Shown in pieces: positions 37,864-44,768 of a stretch of 64,000 nt of DNA; position 1 is the first letter of the stretch, and each line of letters begins with the position of its first letter. Position numbers and translations under genes: made by a program. The notes under the pieces are model-generated. The model worked only from the letters and a program-made list of their open reading frames with translations, made no database searches and had not been told where the DNA came from. Source of the stretch: a virus; the IMG/VR virus record IMGVR_UViG_3300025141_000047, positions 28,799 through 92,798 of that record. The stretch is one strand, 5' to 3'.

Positions 37864-39321
37864 TCACTTTTTGCCGACAAGCCCCATCTCTTGGCCTAAA
37901 GCCATATCAACAAAAGCCCTGTAAGGTTTTTCCTCTTCATTCAATTTAGTTCCGCCAGTTGGTGCTGATGCAGTATCGCTATTTGCCTGTGCGCCAACCT
38001 TTCCTTCGTTTCCAAGTTCTGGTGTAGCCTTTGTCAATTTGTTAAGGCGTTGAAGCAACTTCTCAATTTTACGCTTCATGCTCATAATCTCGGCTCTTGT
38101 GAGGTTTGGCTTTGATTTAGCAAAGAGGGGGTCATGGGTGCTGAGAGGGTCGCCTACGGCATCCCTTGAAAATCGCTTTGTTGATGTTCCCATTCGAGAT
38201 ATAGACGGGGTTTTTGTCCCAGAACCGATAGTCCCTCCTTGAACTGCGCCTCGCTTTGTTCCAACACCTCTCGTATCAGCGTGATGCGTTAATCCTCTTG
38301 GCAATGAACCCATTTGTCGCCGCATACGCTCATTTGCCTTCTTTCTTTCCCATGCGATAGGGTCACGCAATCGAAGAGGGATTCTGTCGGTTCTTGAACG
38401 GCCTACACCTCTAATTGCTTCACTGTGTTTGTTTGGATGGAATGCTTGACGCTTTGAGCCACGATCAATGTCTTGCTCAAGGTTTCCAGCCCGCCGCTTT
38501 GTCATGGATTTAATTTGTCGGCCTCCACGTGCTGCCTTCTTTTTCTTTGCTTGACGCTTCTTTTTTCGCTTTCGCTTTGCTTTTGATTTGCGTTCATCTT
38601 CATCGGATTCTTCATCATCATACATTCTTCGGCCTTTGTATTTTCTTTTGCCTTTGATAACGCTATCCCATGTATGGGTGAATATATCTTCACTTGTTGT
38701 AAAATCATCGGAATTAGAAGTGTTTCCAAAATCGGGATTATGAACCTTTTTGGGCGGACCACTATCAATGTCTTTACCGCTACCGTCAGTTGCCTCACAC
38801 AACATACATGACTTTTTGGAATTATCCTCCATCCAAACTTGACGGCCACAATGACATTTACCATCCTTAATTGCTTTTCCAAGCATACCTGGAACCAAAG
38901 TGTTGCTTTGGCCGTATTTGAGATTTGGACCTTCTGATCTAACGGAACCTGCATTGAATCCATTTGACAAACCAATGCCGTTTCTATTCAAATCCATTCC
39001 AACCCCTGCTTCAAGCATGGTTTGTTCCTGTTCAAATTGGGGCGATCTCCCTAAAGTATCGTCAATTTTCTCAGGTTTGATGCTTACATGGGGGATTTTT
39101 GCCGCCAATTCACGCATTGCACGTTCTTTTCTCTTTTGGGGGTCACGCTGATCACGGCTATTGCCGTCTTCTGGTGTTTCACGGCCATGATGGGATAAAC
39201 CGTCGCTATCCTCATTTGGGTTAATATCATGGTCAAGAATTTCACGTGGGTTGAATCCACCCATCATCTCTTGAGTTCTCGGAGTCCAAAGAACGGGTTC
39301 TCTTGGATTACTACTGACCAT
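37864..39321 (-). CDS. Basic protein with zinc ribbon and internal leader-like motif, 485 aa
   Basis: The ATG at 39321 has a GGAGGTTGA site. The N-terminal 150 residues are polar and disordered. A zinc ribbon follows (CHCGRQVWMEDN..CMLCEATD, about residues 155-178). Residues 212-223 read DIFTHTWDSVIK, a clear copy of the accessory-block leader. A highly basic stretch (SKAKRKRKKKRQAKKKKAARG) occupies about residues 246-266, after a short acidic patch. The C-terminal half is Arg/Gly-rich. The combination suggests a DNA-condensing internal virion protein which carries the same docking peptide as the putative cargo enzymes. Function inferred. Confidence 0.55.
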   Translation of the reverse strand: MVSSNPREPVLWTPRTQEMMGGFNPREILDHDINPNEDSDGLSHHGRETPEDGNSRDQRDPQKRKERAMRELAAKIPHVSIKPEKIDDTLGRSPQFEQEQTMLEAGVGMDLNRNGIGLSNGFNAGSVRSEGPNLKYGQSNTLVPGMLGKAIKDGKCHCGRQVWMEDNSKKSCMLCEATDGSGKDIDSGPPKKVHNPDFGNTSNSDDFTTSEDIFTHTWDSVIKGKRKYKGRRMYDDEESDEDERKSKAKRKRKKKRQAKKKKAARGGRQIKSMTKRRAGNLEQDIDRGSKRQAFHPNKHSEAIRGVGRSRTDRIPLRLRDPIAWERKKANERMRRQMGSLPRGLTHHADTRGVGTKRGAVQGGTIGSGTKTPSISRMGTSTKRFSRDAVGDPLSTHDPLFAKSKPNLTRAEIMSMKRKIEKLLQRLNKLTKATPELGNEGKVGAQANSDTASAPTGGTKLNEEEKPYRAFVDMALGQEMGLVGKK

Positions 39322-39751
39322 CCTTCAACCTCCTTCGGATAGAACGATAAACAACATCAATTTCATTTGGTAATGACATATACCATTGAGCCAAAGAAGG
39401 AACACGTGCGTATGACTTTGACATTGGAAGCATTTTCTGTTTGAGATCGGTGATAATCTGTGTTCCATCTAAAAGTGAAATACAATCGGCTAAGGAATTT
39501 TCTTTCAACACTTTCAAATCGTCAATCAATAATCGTGTGACTACCAAAGAGCCGAGTATTTCTGCAACGATGTTCTCAGGGAACTCCAAATGTTCGGCAA
39601 CGGCTTCCGACCAACGTTTGACGACCATATCAACAGAATTGGTGTAAGCCATTAAATCTCCGATAGTCCATTCATCCTTTGGTTTCTTACTGTTAAGCCG
39701 AATATAATGTTCGGGTATATCCTTGAGCATCAATTGACGAATTGTTTTCAT
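39311..39751 (-). CDS. Helical protein, 146 aa, packaging region
   Basis: The ATG at 39751 overlaps the upstream TAA as TAATG; a longer reading to 39799 would run into the upstream gene. The sequence is almost entirely helical, with hydrophobic heptads (NIVAEILGSLVVTRLLIDDLKVLKE in outline), and a basic end (RSIRRRLKDGQ). It follows the zinc-finger candidate small terminase with coupled translation and could be its partner. Unrecognised. Confidence 0.5.
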   Translation of the reverse strand: MKTIRQLMLKDIPEHYIRLNSKKPKDEWTIGDLMAYTNSVDMVVKRWSEAVAEHLEFPENIVAEILGSLVVTRLLIDDLKVLKENSLADCISLLDGTQIITDLKQKMLPMSKSYARVPSLAQWYMSLPNEIDVVYRSIRRRLKDGQ

Positions 39752-40458
39752 TAACTCATCACCCCTGATGCAACAAGACGCTGTTTCAATTCCACCCATT
39801 CTTGAGGTGATTTTTCCGAATAGAATTGTTGAAGCACATTGAGTATTGATACGGATTGCTTATCCTCAATTGTTTCGGCCTTCTCCATCCACTTTGTCAA
39901 TTCAACCAAAGTATCTCGAACTTCACGATGAACCTTCAAAGCGGTTTCAACATCACGCATTTCAATAACCTCTTCCTCATCATCAAATTGGTTTTCCACG
40001 TGATCAAGAACACGGCCAAGCAAACGATCTAAACGGTTCATATTTTTCTCAACACGCCCCAATGATTCATGGACTGTTTTCATAGCGTTTGGCAACGCTT
40101 CAATATGAACGTGTTGTTGAATTATTGGTTTTGTATGCTTCTCCATGTGAGTTGATACAAGGCTACTGGCAACCCCCAACTCAATTGCGAAGTCATCAAT
40201 ACCTGCTATTCCTTCAAGGATTGCCTTTTCAATTTGAGAACGGTTTGGGTCGGTGCAAATGGGGCATGAGGTATTGCTATTATTGTAATACTCACCAGAA
40301 TGCCTTCTCATGTGCCGATGAGTTGTTCCCTCAGCCCATTGATATTCTAAATCACAGTCTTTGACATCAAGAGAACCTTCAAGGATTTTCTTTTCGATTA
40401 AATCACGTTCTGGGTGCTGACAGAAGGAGCAATTTTTCCTTGTCTGCCGACCAGCCAT
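39751..40458 (-). CDS. Tandem zinc-finger DNA-binding protein, candidate terminase small subunit, 235 aa
   Basis: The ATG at 40458 has a GGTGGGAT site. Two similar repeats are visible: C10-x2-C13 with H49-x3-H53, and C65-x2-C68 with H104-x3-H108. Each has the form CxxC..P.R..IE..ILEG..(helix)..H..xH, which suggests a zinc-bound helix-turn-helix. Residues 115-190 contain a coiled coil (LGRVEKNMNRLDRLLGRVLD). DNA-binding N-terminus plus oligomerising coiled coil is the usual plan of small terminases, and the gene lies upstream of the head module, though seven genes before the large subunit. A transcription factor is the main alternative. Confidence 0.55.
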   Translation of the reverse strand: MAGRQTRKNCSFCQHPERDLIEKKILEGSLDVKDCDLEYQWAEGTTHRHMRRHSGEYYNNSNTSCPICTDPNRSQIEKAILEGIAGIDDFAIELGVASSLVSTHMEKHTKPIIQQHVHIEALPNAMKTVHESLGRVEKNMNRLDRLLGRVLDHVENQFDDEEEVIEMRDVETALKVHREVRDTLVELTKWMEKAETIEDKQSVSILNVLQQFYSEKSPQEWVELKQRLVASGVMS

Positions 40459-40480
40459 AATTTATCCCACCACCGTTGGC

Positions 40481-40708
40481 TTAATTGGTCTTTTGATAGT
40501 TCTTATGGGTATGACATAGGTTATTCTCATCCAAATTCCCATGCCGTTTGCATCTTTCGCCAGATTTTGTAATGGCGACACAAACCTCTTTGGTTTCTTT
40601 TCTTTTATTCATTATGATTCTTACATCATCCATGTCAAAATCACCATCGCCGTCTTGATCAAAGGGGGTCAAGAGGGGGCTATATGGGAGGGGGTTAAAC
40701 CGCCTCAT
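40481..40708 (-). CDS. EF-hand plus Cys/His zinc-like mini-protein, 75 aa
   Basis: The ATG at 40708 lies just after the upstream stop (40720). Residues 17-28 (DQDGDGDFDMDD) match the 12-residue EF-hand/dockerin calcium loop, with Asp at 1, 3, 5, 7, 9 and 12 and Gly at 6. Residues 43-68 (CVAITKSGERC..LCHTH) match the small C-x9-C-x11-C-x2-H domain seen in many phage and eukaryotic-type short proteins (CxxxTxxGxxC). Having both in 75 residues is unusual. A calcium- and zinc-binding virion or regulatory protein is inferred. Confidence 0.6.
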   Translation of the reverse strand: MRRFNPLPYSPLLTPFDQDGDGDFDMDDVRIIMNKRKETKEVCVAITKSGERCKRHGNLDENNLCHTHKNYQKTN

Positions 40709-40719
40709 TCCCGATGAGG

Positions 40720-40968
40720 CTACCGAAAAGAAGCAAATTGGCGAACTGCAATTGCGAAAGTGAATAGCAAACCGAATGCTCCCATCAAAACCTGTGTGGA
40801 GGTGAGTTCCGATCCTCTCCAAACAAGCATGACGAACATAGACATCATGAATGAGATAATAAAAATCATTGTTGCACTTTCAACCAACATTTTGTTGGGG
40901 CTGAGAATTGCGTTTGGTGCGCTGTAAAAATTTAGGTCTTGGCTGTTATCTGGTTGTTGATTGGTCAT
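40720..40968 (-). CDS. Small membrane protein with two transmembrane helices, 82 aa
   Basis: The ATG at 40968 overlaps the upstream stop as ATGA. Residues 30-51 (ATMIFIISFMMSMFVMLVW) and 60-78 (VLMGAFGLLFTFAIAVRQF) are hydrophobic helices joined by a short polar loop. Size and topology fit a class II holin or a virion membrane protein. No lysis enzyme is visible beside it, so a lysis role is only one option. Confidence 0.55.
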   Translation of the reverse strand: MTNQQPDNSQDLNFYSAPNAILSPNKMLVESATMIFIISFMMSMFVMLVWRGSELTSTQVLMGAFGLLFTFAIAVRQFASFR

Positions 40969-41606
40969 AGAACTGTTGCCCCCATTGCTGCACCCTTAGC
41001 GACTGTCGTTCCGAAGCCACCTTGTTGCTGGACTTGGTTTCCAAGCATTCCTCCAAGCAAACTGCCGAAGAATCCTGGTTGTTGTTGCGGATTCATACTC
41101 ATCCCCATTGAATGTGCTTGCATGAACATCTGTCTTTGTTGCTCATTCATTGCGATGGTTTGCTGTGCAGATGATTGAAGGCGAGTCATGGTCAAGCCGA
41201 GATTTTCTGGTGAAAGCGTGTTGATTGATGCTGGTAAAGAAGCGGCATCAAGGGTGATTTTACCCGCTTCGTCTTGAACAAAGGAAACTTGAGTAAAGAA
41301 CTCCTTAATTGACAATCGAACTACTTCTCCGATTAAATCCATGACCAAACCAATGTTTTGTGTAGTGATAAATTGCGCTACTGGGTCATTAAGTTGAAGC
41401 AAACGTGCGGTTGCGGTGACGGGATCGTTAGCCATCTGTTGCATCATTGGGTTTTGCGCCATTTGCATTCCCATCATAGAAGGGTCCATGCCCATTCCCA
41501 TGCCATTGTTCATGCCCATTCCCATGCCTTGCATTCCCATTTGTTGTTGAGGCGCACCAAATTGGGTGCTGCTTTGTGCCGTGTCGTTTCTTCCAAACCA
41601 TCCCAT
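40965..41606 (-). CDS. Met/Gly-rich protein, 213 aa
   Basis: The ATG at 41606 has an AGGTGA Shine-Dalgarno site; an earlier GTG at 41615 is less likely. Residues 15-60 consist of repeated GMGMG/NGMGMGMDP-type units rich in Met, Gly and Gln. Residues 70-150 form a folded helical domain (IGLVMDLIGEVVRLSIKEFFTQ). The C-terminus is again Gln/Gly-rich with a hydrophobic end (GTTVAKGAAMGATVL). Possibly membrane-associated, since it lies in a cluster of membrane proteins. Unrecognised. Confidence 0.5.
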   Translation of the reverse strand: MGWFGRNDTAQSSTQFGAPQQQMGMQGMGMGMNNGMGMGMDPSMMGMQMAQNPMMQQMANDPVTATARLLQLNDPVAQFITTQNIGLVMDLIGEVVRLSIKEFFTQVSFVQDEAGKITLDAASLPASINTLSPENLGLTMTRLQSSAQQTIAMNEQQRQMFMQAHSMGMSMNPQQQPGFFGSLLGGMLGNQVQQQGGFGTTVAKGAAMGATVL

Positions 41607-41615
41607 GTCATTCAC

Positions 41616-42596
41616 CTACTGTTGAATTGCGCCTTCTTGACGAGCCATTAACTGTGCATTCATAGCACTTTGCATAGCAACTCCATTTGCCATAGCGTTT
41701 CTTTGAGCCATTACTGTTTCCGCTTGTAAAGCCCGTAAATCAAAAGTCACCTGCACAATATCCACCACCCCAGATGTTGGATTTGGGAGTTGAGTTAATT
41801 GAACTCCTTTGCTGTGTTGTGCGTCTTTGTGAATCATAGCAAAGAACGGTTCATATTTCAACAATGATTCACTGGTGCTTCTATTCTTTGCTTGTGAACC
41901 GCCCATCAGTGCGCCAACACCAGGAATGCGATTGAACTTTGTTCCTTTTGAAGCAATGCGGCTGAATCCTTCCTCAGCCATTTCATGTTCTTGAACTAAA
42001 GACTTCAAAGTGTGAAATATGTGAAGGTGTGCGGGGCAAAGAGAACTGCTCATTTCATCGCCGTGATCGCCATGTGTTCTCGCCAAAGGTTTTCGAGCAT
42101 TCCCTGTTTCTTCATCAAACCAATAGATGTCGGCTAAAGAAAGCCCTGTTGATTCATCAACAATGTGTGCATAGGCATTATCTCCTTCAAGGAATCTCCG
42201 AATATCAACGCCGCAACAAGCGCATTCATGTGCTGCATTGTAGCGATAGATTTTGAAAAGTCCCAGATTGTAATTTGGTGGCCTCAATGCTTTCCTGAGC
42301 ATTTTGATGTTTTGTTTTCGAGCCTTCTTAGGGTTCTTTGCATTCTGTTTCAATTGAATTTCAACAGTTGGAATCAATTGCTCATCCCCCACATCTCCCG
42401 TTGAACCTGCACTTGCCATCTCAGCACGTTGTTGCGATTTTAGCAACTCATAAGAAACCCCTGTTTGAGAGGACACTATTTTCAATTGCTCATCGTCTAA
42501 ACCATGCAATTTCAAGCCTCTTTGATAAGGCAAATATGACATCGGGTTCAATGCTCTTGCATTCCACGCCATTAACCCTCCCATAACTGACAACAT
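41616..42596 (-). CDS. Unknown Cys/His-containing protein, 326 aa
   Basis: The start is the ATG at 42596, after the upstream stop (42610); GGAG lies 10 bases before it. Residues 95-190 hold a likely zinc site: HECACCGVDI, then AHIVDES and later SLCPAHLHIFH. The C/C...H...C/H order could be an HNH-like or other treble-clef fold, but the catalytic pattern is not clear. The C-terminal 60 residues are helical and Met/Ala/Gln-rich (METVMAQRNAMANG-like composition). Translation follows that of the GTPase gene. Function unknown. Confidence 0.5.
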   Translation of the reverse strand: MLSVMGGLMAWNARALNPMSYLPYQRGLKLHGLDDEQLKIVSSQTGVSYELLKSQQRAEMASAGSTGDVGDEQLIPTVEIQLKQNAKNPKKARKQNIKMLRKALRPPNYNLGLFKIYRYNAAHECACCGVDIRRFLEGDNAYAHIVDESTGLSLADIYWFDEETGNARKPLARTHGDHGDEMSSSLCPAHLHIFHTLKSLVQEHEMAEEGFSRIASKGTKFNRIPGVGALMGGSQAKNRSTSESLLKYEPFFAMIHKDAQHSKGVQLTQLPNPTSGVVDIVQVTFDLRALQAETVMAQRNAMANGVAMQSAMNAQLMARQEGAIQQ

Positions 42597-42609
42597 GATA
42601 AGGGTTCTC

Positions 42610-43341
42610 CTACAAAGAATCCAATAATTCAATTAAACTCTTTTCAACGTTAATTCCGTGTTGAGAAGACATAGCCATCACCTCAGCACGAATACCTGCT
42701 TTACGCAATCGTTTCAAAGAGTCACGGAAAGGGGCGACAATGGGGTGTTCCTTTTGTAATCCTAAGTTCCAAAGCGTTTCAGCCCGATCATCCCACCAAA
42801 TATCCATTTTATTCACCATTAAACAAAATAAGCGAGGGGTATATTTTTTTGAGTTCTTTTTTGCTTTGCGTGATATTTTTTTGGTGATGTCTTTTTTGGT
42901 GATGTTATCCACCAGATAAGAAAGACTCGCCGCAGCATCCATAGCAAACTGCATCGAAGTCATGGCTCGGTGATCAACCATGAAAATAACCAGTTCAACA
43001 TTTCTTCCGAACATATCATCAATCCAAAGGTTGCGAAACATTGAATCCCCTGCAATATCTGTTGTAGTAATTGGTTTTTTCACCTTCACCATGCGAACCT
43101 GTTTTCGAGATTCTTGAGGTTGCCTAAATCCTGTTTGAGTATTGGATTTGGGGTGTGCAGTTCTCATGTGAAACGGAATAGGGTCAATATCACCTGGAAC
43201 AGTGAGGTATTGATCAAGAGTTGTCTTTCCAACCATTGATGGTCCGTAAATCCCGACTCTAAACGGTCTAAGAATGCGATATAATGTGTAAAGGGCTGAG
43301 GCGGAGGCCATAACCATGTGTCCCGCAATTAGGGCTGACAT
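42610..43341 (-). CDS. P-loop small GTPase-like protein with N-terminal hydrophobic segment, 243 aa
   Basis: Walker A/G1 is GPSMVGKTT (residues 33-41), G3 is DIAGD (residues 95-99, DxxG) and G4 is NKMD (residues 177-180, NKxD). The order, spacing and the strand before G4 (RLFCLMV) fit a Ras/Arf/SR-beta-like GTPase. Residues 2-24 are hydrophobic and may anchor the protein to a membrane. A Lys-rich insertion (KKDITKKISRKAKKNSKK) lies before G4. Neighbours on both sides are small membrane proteins. Such GTPases are rare in tailed viruses. The role may be membrane remodelling, trafficking of virion components or host signalling; this is inferred. Confidence 0.8.
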   Translation of the reverse strand: MSALIAGHMVMASASALYTLYRILRPFRVGIYGPSMVGKTTLDQYLTVPGDIDPIPFHMRTAHPKSNTQTGFRQPQESRKQVRMVKVKKPITTTDIAGDSMFRNLWIDDMFGRNVELVIFMVDHRAMTSMQFAMDAAASLSYLVDNITKKDITKKISRKAKKNSKKYTPRLFCLMVNKMDIWWDDRAETLWNLGLQKEHPIVAPFRDSLKRLRKAGIRAEVMAMSSQHGINVEKSLIELLDSL

Positions 43342-43351
43342 GGTTCAAGCC

Positions 43352-43576
43352 TCAATTGAAAATTCCTTTGATTTTCTCCCAAACGTCTGTTGGCGATAGC
43401 CCCACTACATCGAGTCCGATTAAGATCGCAAAAGTCAAGGCGATTCCGCCAATTAAAGCAACAAATGTCCTGACCCATCCAGCAACCCTCTCCATTTTTC
43501 TTTCGTAAGCATTTTCAGCGAGTATTTGCGACATCGCTTCGGTTTGTCGCTCTTGTTGAGTTGTGAAAGGCCACAT
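43352..43576 (-). CDS. Small membrane protein, one transmembrane helix, 74 aa
   Basis: The ATG at 43576 is chosen over an earlier TTG. The N-terminal 35 residues are polar and helical (TQQERQTEAMSQILAENAYERK has a coiled-coil feel). Residues 38-60 (VRTFVALIGGIALTFAILIG) are a transmembrane helix, followed by a short C-terminal tail. It sits between the GTPase and a two-helix membrane protein. Function unknown; it may be the membrane partner of the GTPase. Confidence 0.55.
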   Translation of the reverse strand: MWPFTTQQERQTEAMSQILAENAYERKMERVAGWVRTFVALIGGIALTFAILIGLDVVGLSPTDVWEKIKGIFN

Positions 43577-43595
43577 GATTACACCCAAGAGTCAA

Positions 43596-44036
43596 TCATT
43601 CTTCTTTCTTGTCATTCGGGATTCCAAATGTGTTTTGTGTTGGCGGCGCATATTGGCCTTGTTGGTTTTGCCAATAATTTTGTTTAGATGCCCTGCGTTG
43701 AGCCAAACGTGCTTGTTGTCGTTGCCACTTATCCACTTGATTTTCTCTTGAGAACTCAGCCCTCATAGCCAAAGAATCTCGAATGCCGCCTACATGGAAA
43801 AGAACCATTGAAGTGCAAAGGAAACCAAAAGCGATCAATCCGTATTGTAGCCCCATTTCACCTGCCCCTGCATCTGGGAGATACCAACCTGCGTGAGAAA
43901 TTGCTACTGCGATCCCCGTCAAAAGGGCTTGCCATAGCAACATCGCAATGAGGTTAATGTCAATTCTGTTTGTATCGTCGGGCATATATGGGGGCGGATA
44001 AAAGCCCCGTTGCTGTTTTTCATCAGGTTTAGTCAT
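43596..44036 (-). CDS. Membrane protein with two transmembrane helices and charged tail, 146 aa
   Basis: The ATG at 44036 overlaps the last codons of the ribbon-helix-helix gene. Residues 26-46 (LIAMLLWQALLTGIAVAIS) and 58-82 (LQYGLIAFGFLCTSMVLFHV) are hydrophobic helices. The rest is a Gln/Arg-rich cytoplasm-type tail with a probable coiled coil (RENQVDKWQRQQARLAQRRA). Second gene of the leftward unit that begins at 44175. Confidence 0.55.
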   Translation of the reverse strand: MTKPDEKQQRGFYPPPYMPDDTNRIDINLIAMLLWQALLTGIAVAISHAGWYLPDAGAGEMGLQYGLIAFGFLCTSMVLFHVGGIRDSLAMRAEFSRENQVDKWQRQQARLAQRRASKQNYWQNQQGQYAPPTQNTFGIPNDKKEE

Positions 44037-44175
44037 CGGTATTCACCTTTTCCTTGTTTTTGAAGTAAAAGGCAAGCGCATGATTAACAAAGGATGATTT
44101 GGACTCACGCCCTCGTTCTGCTTCCATTTTAACAAAAAGTTGCTCTCTCATCACAACAGAAACGTGCTTGCCCAT
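44029..44175 (-). CDS. Ribbon-helix-helix (CopG/MetJ-like) regulator, 48 aa
   Basis: A 48-residue frame starts at the ATG at 44175, with a perfect GGAGGT site four bases upstream. The sequence has the ribbon-helix-helix order: an N-terminal strand (KHVSVVMREQLFVKM) where 'R/K-x-S/T-V' residues read DNA, a first helix (REQLFVKMEAERGRE), the S-K-S-S-F turn and a second helix (FVNHALAFYFKNKEK). Compare the typical 'sks.fi..Al..yl' ending. It is the first gene of the leftward membrane/GTPase unit, next to a divergent promoter with repeats, and probably represses that promoter. Confidence 0.8.
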   Translation of the reverse strand: MGKHVSVVMREQLFVKMEAERGRESKSSFVNHALAFYFKNKEKVNTDD

Positions 44176-44255
44176 TGATACCTCCCATGCTTGACAGGTA
44201 TATGAACTATGACGGTATAAACAACATGAAATAAGAGGGGAAGTGTGGATATATC
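44176..44255. promoter_or_regulatory. Divergent promoter with shared TATA-like box and repeat operators
   Basis: This 80-base gap separates the divergent genes. GGTATAAAC (44214-44222) reads GTTTATACC on the other strand and could be a TATA box for both directions; it stands about 26 bases before an expected start near 44243 rightward and near 44192 leftward. Around it are repeats: TGACAGGTATA (44192-44202) and TGACGGTATA (44210-44219), 18 bases apart, and an inverted ATACCT (44178-44183) against AGGTAT (44196-44201). They overlap the promoter, as expected of operators for the ribbon-helix-helix protein. Confidence 0.5.
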
Positions 44256-44768
44256 ATGTCCGATGTGAATTTGATTGAAGCGGTGCATACCCTACGATCA
44301 TACAACATTGCATTAAATGGAATGACAAATGACCCTCAAAGCATCTCTTCATGGATTACTCGATATGCTGAGAACTCAGGAAAAGCCCCTAATTTTACCC
44401 AAGAGGCCGCTATTGGTTTGCTTTGTCATTTAGGAAACCCAATTTATGTGTATGCAAATCTAAGCCCTCTTCAACAACAATGGTCTGGGATATTCGCAAG
44501 TGCGGAACAGGTTTTGATTCAAGAAGCAAACTGGCAAAACACCCAACATTCGCAAAATAGCCAAACCTCTTTTGCACGATTGTTTGGAACAGATAAAGAA
44601 TGGATTCAACTTTACGCTCAATCACTACAATATCCAATGGATATTTCATTTGAGTATTTTGTGAATAAAATTATCTCCGATCTCCGAACCTGTCAAGGTT
44701 CAAGTGGTGCAGGTGGAATCTCTCATTCACCAATGACTCCGCCGAGTATGCAACAACAGATACCTTAG
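44256..44768 (+). CDS. Only rightward gene; helical protein of unknown function, 170 aa
   Basis: The ATG at 44256 lies about 13 bases after the inferred rightward transcription start. The protein is helical (QSISSWITRYAENSG, EEWIQL-like segments), has no membrane helix, and ends with a Pro/Met/Ser/Gln-rich tail. Its stop overlaps the stop of the convergent methyltransferase gene by three bases (44765-44768). Being divergently transcribed from a regulator, it may act early or have a regulatory role. Family not recognised. Confidence 0.55.
   Translation: MSDVNLIEAVHTLRSYNIALNGMTNDPQSISSWITRYAENSGKAPNFTQEAAIGLLCHLGNPIYVYANLSPLQQQWSGIFASAEQVLIQEANWQNTQHSQNSQTSFARLFGTDKEWIQLYAQSLQYPMDISFEYFVNKIISDLRTCQGSSGAGGISHSPMTPPSMQQQIP

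Noticed and set aside
40709-40822. Longer N-terminus of the EF-hand protein
   Set aside because: It overlaps the upstream membrane protein gene in another frame and shows no conserved features.
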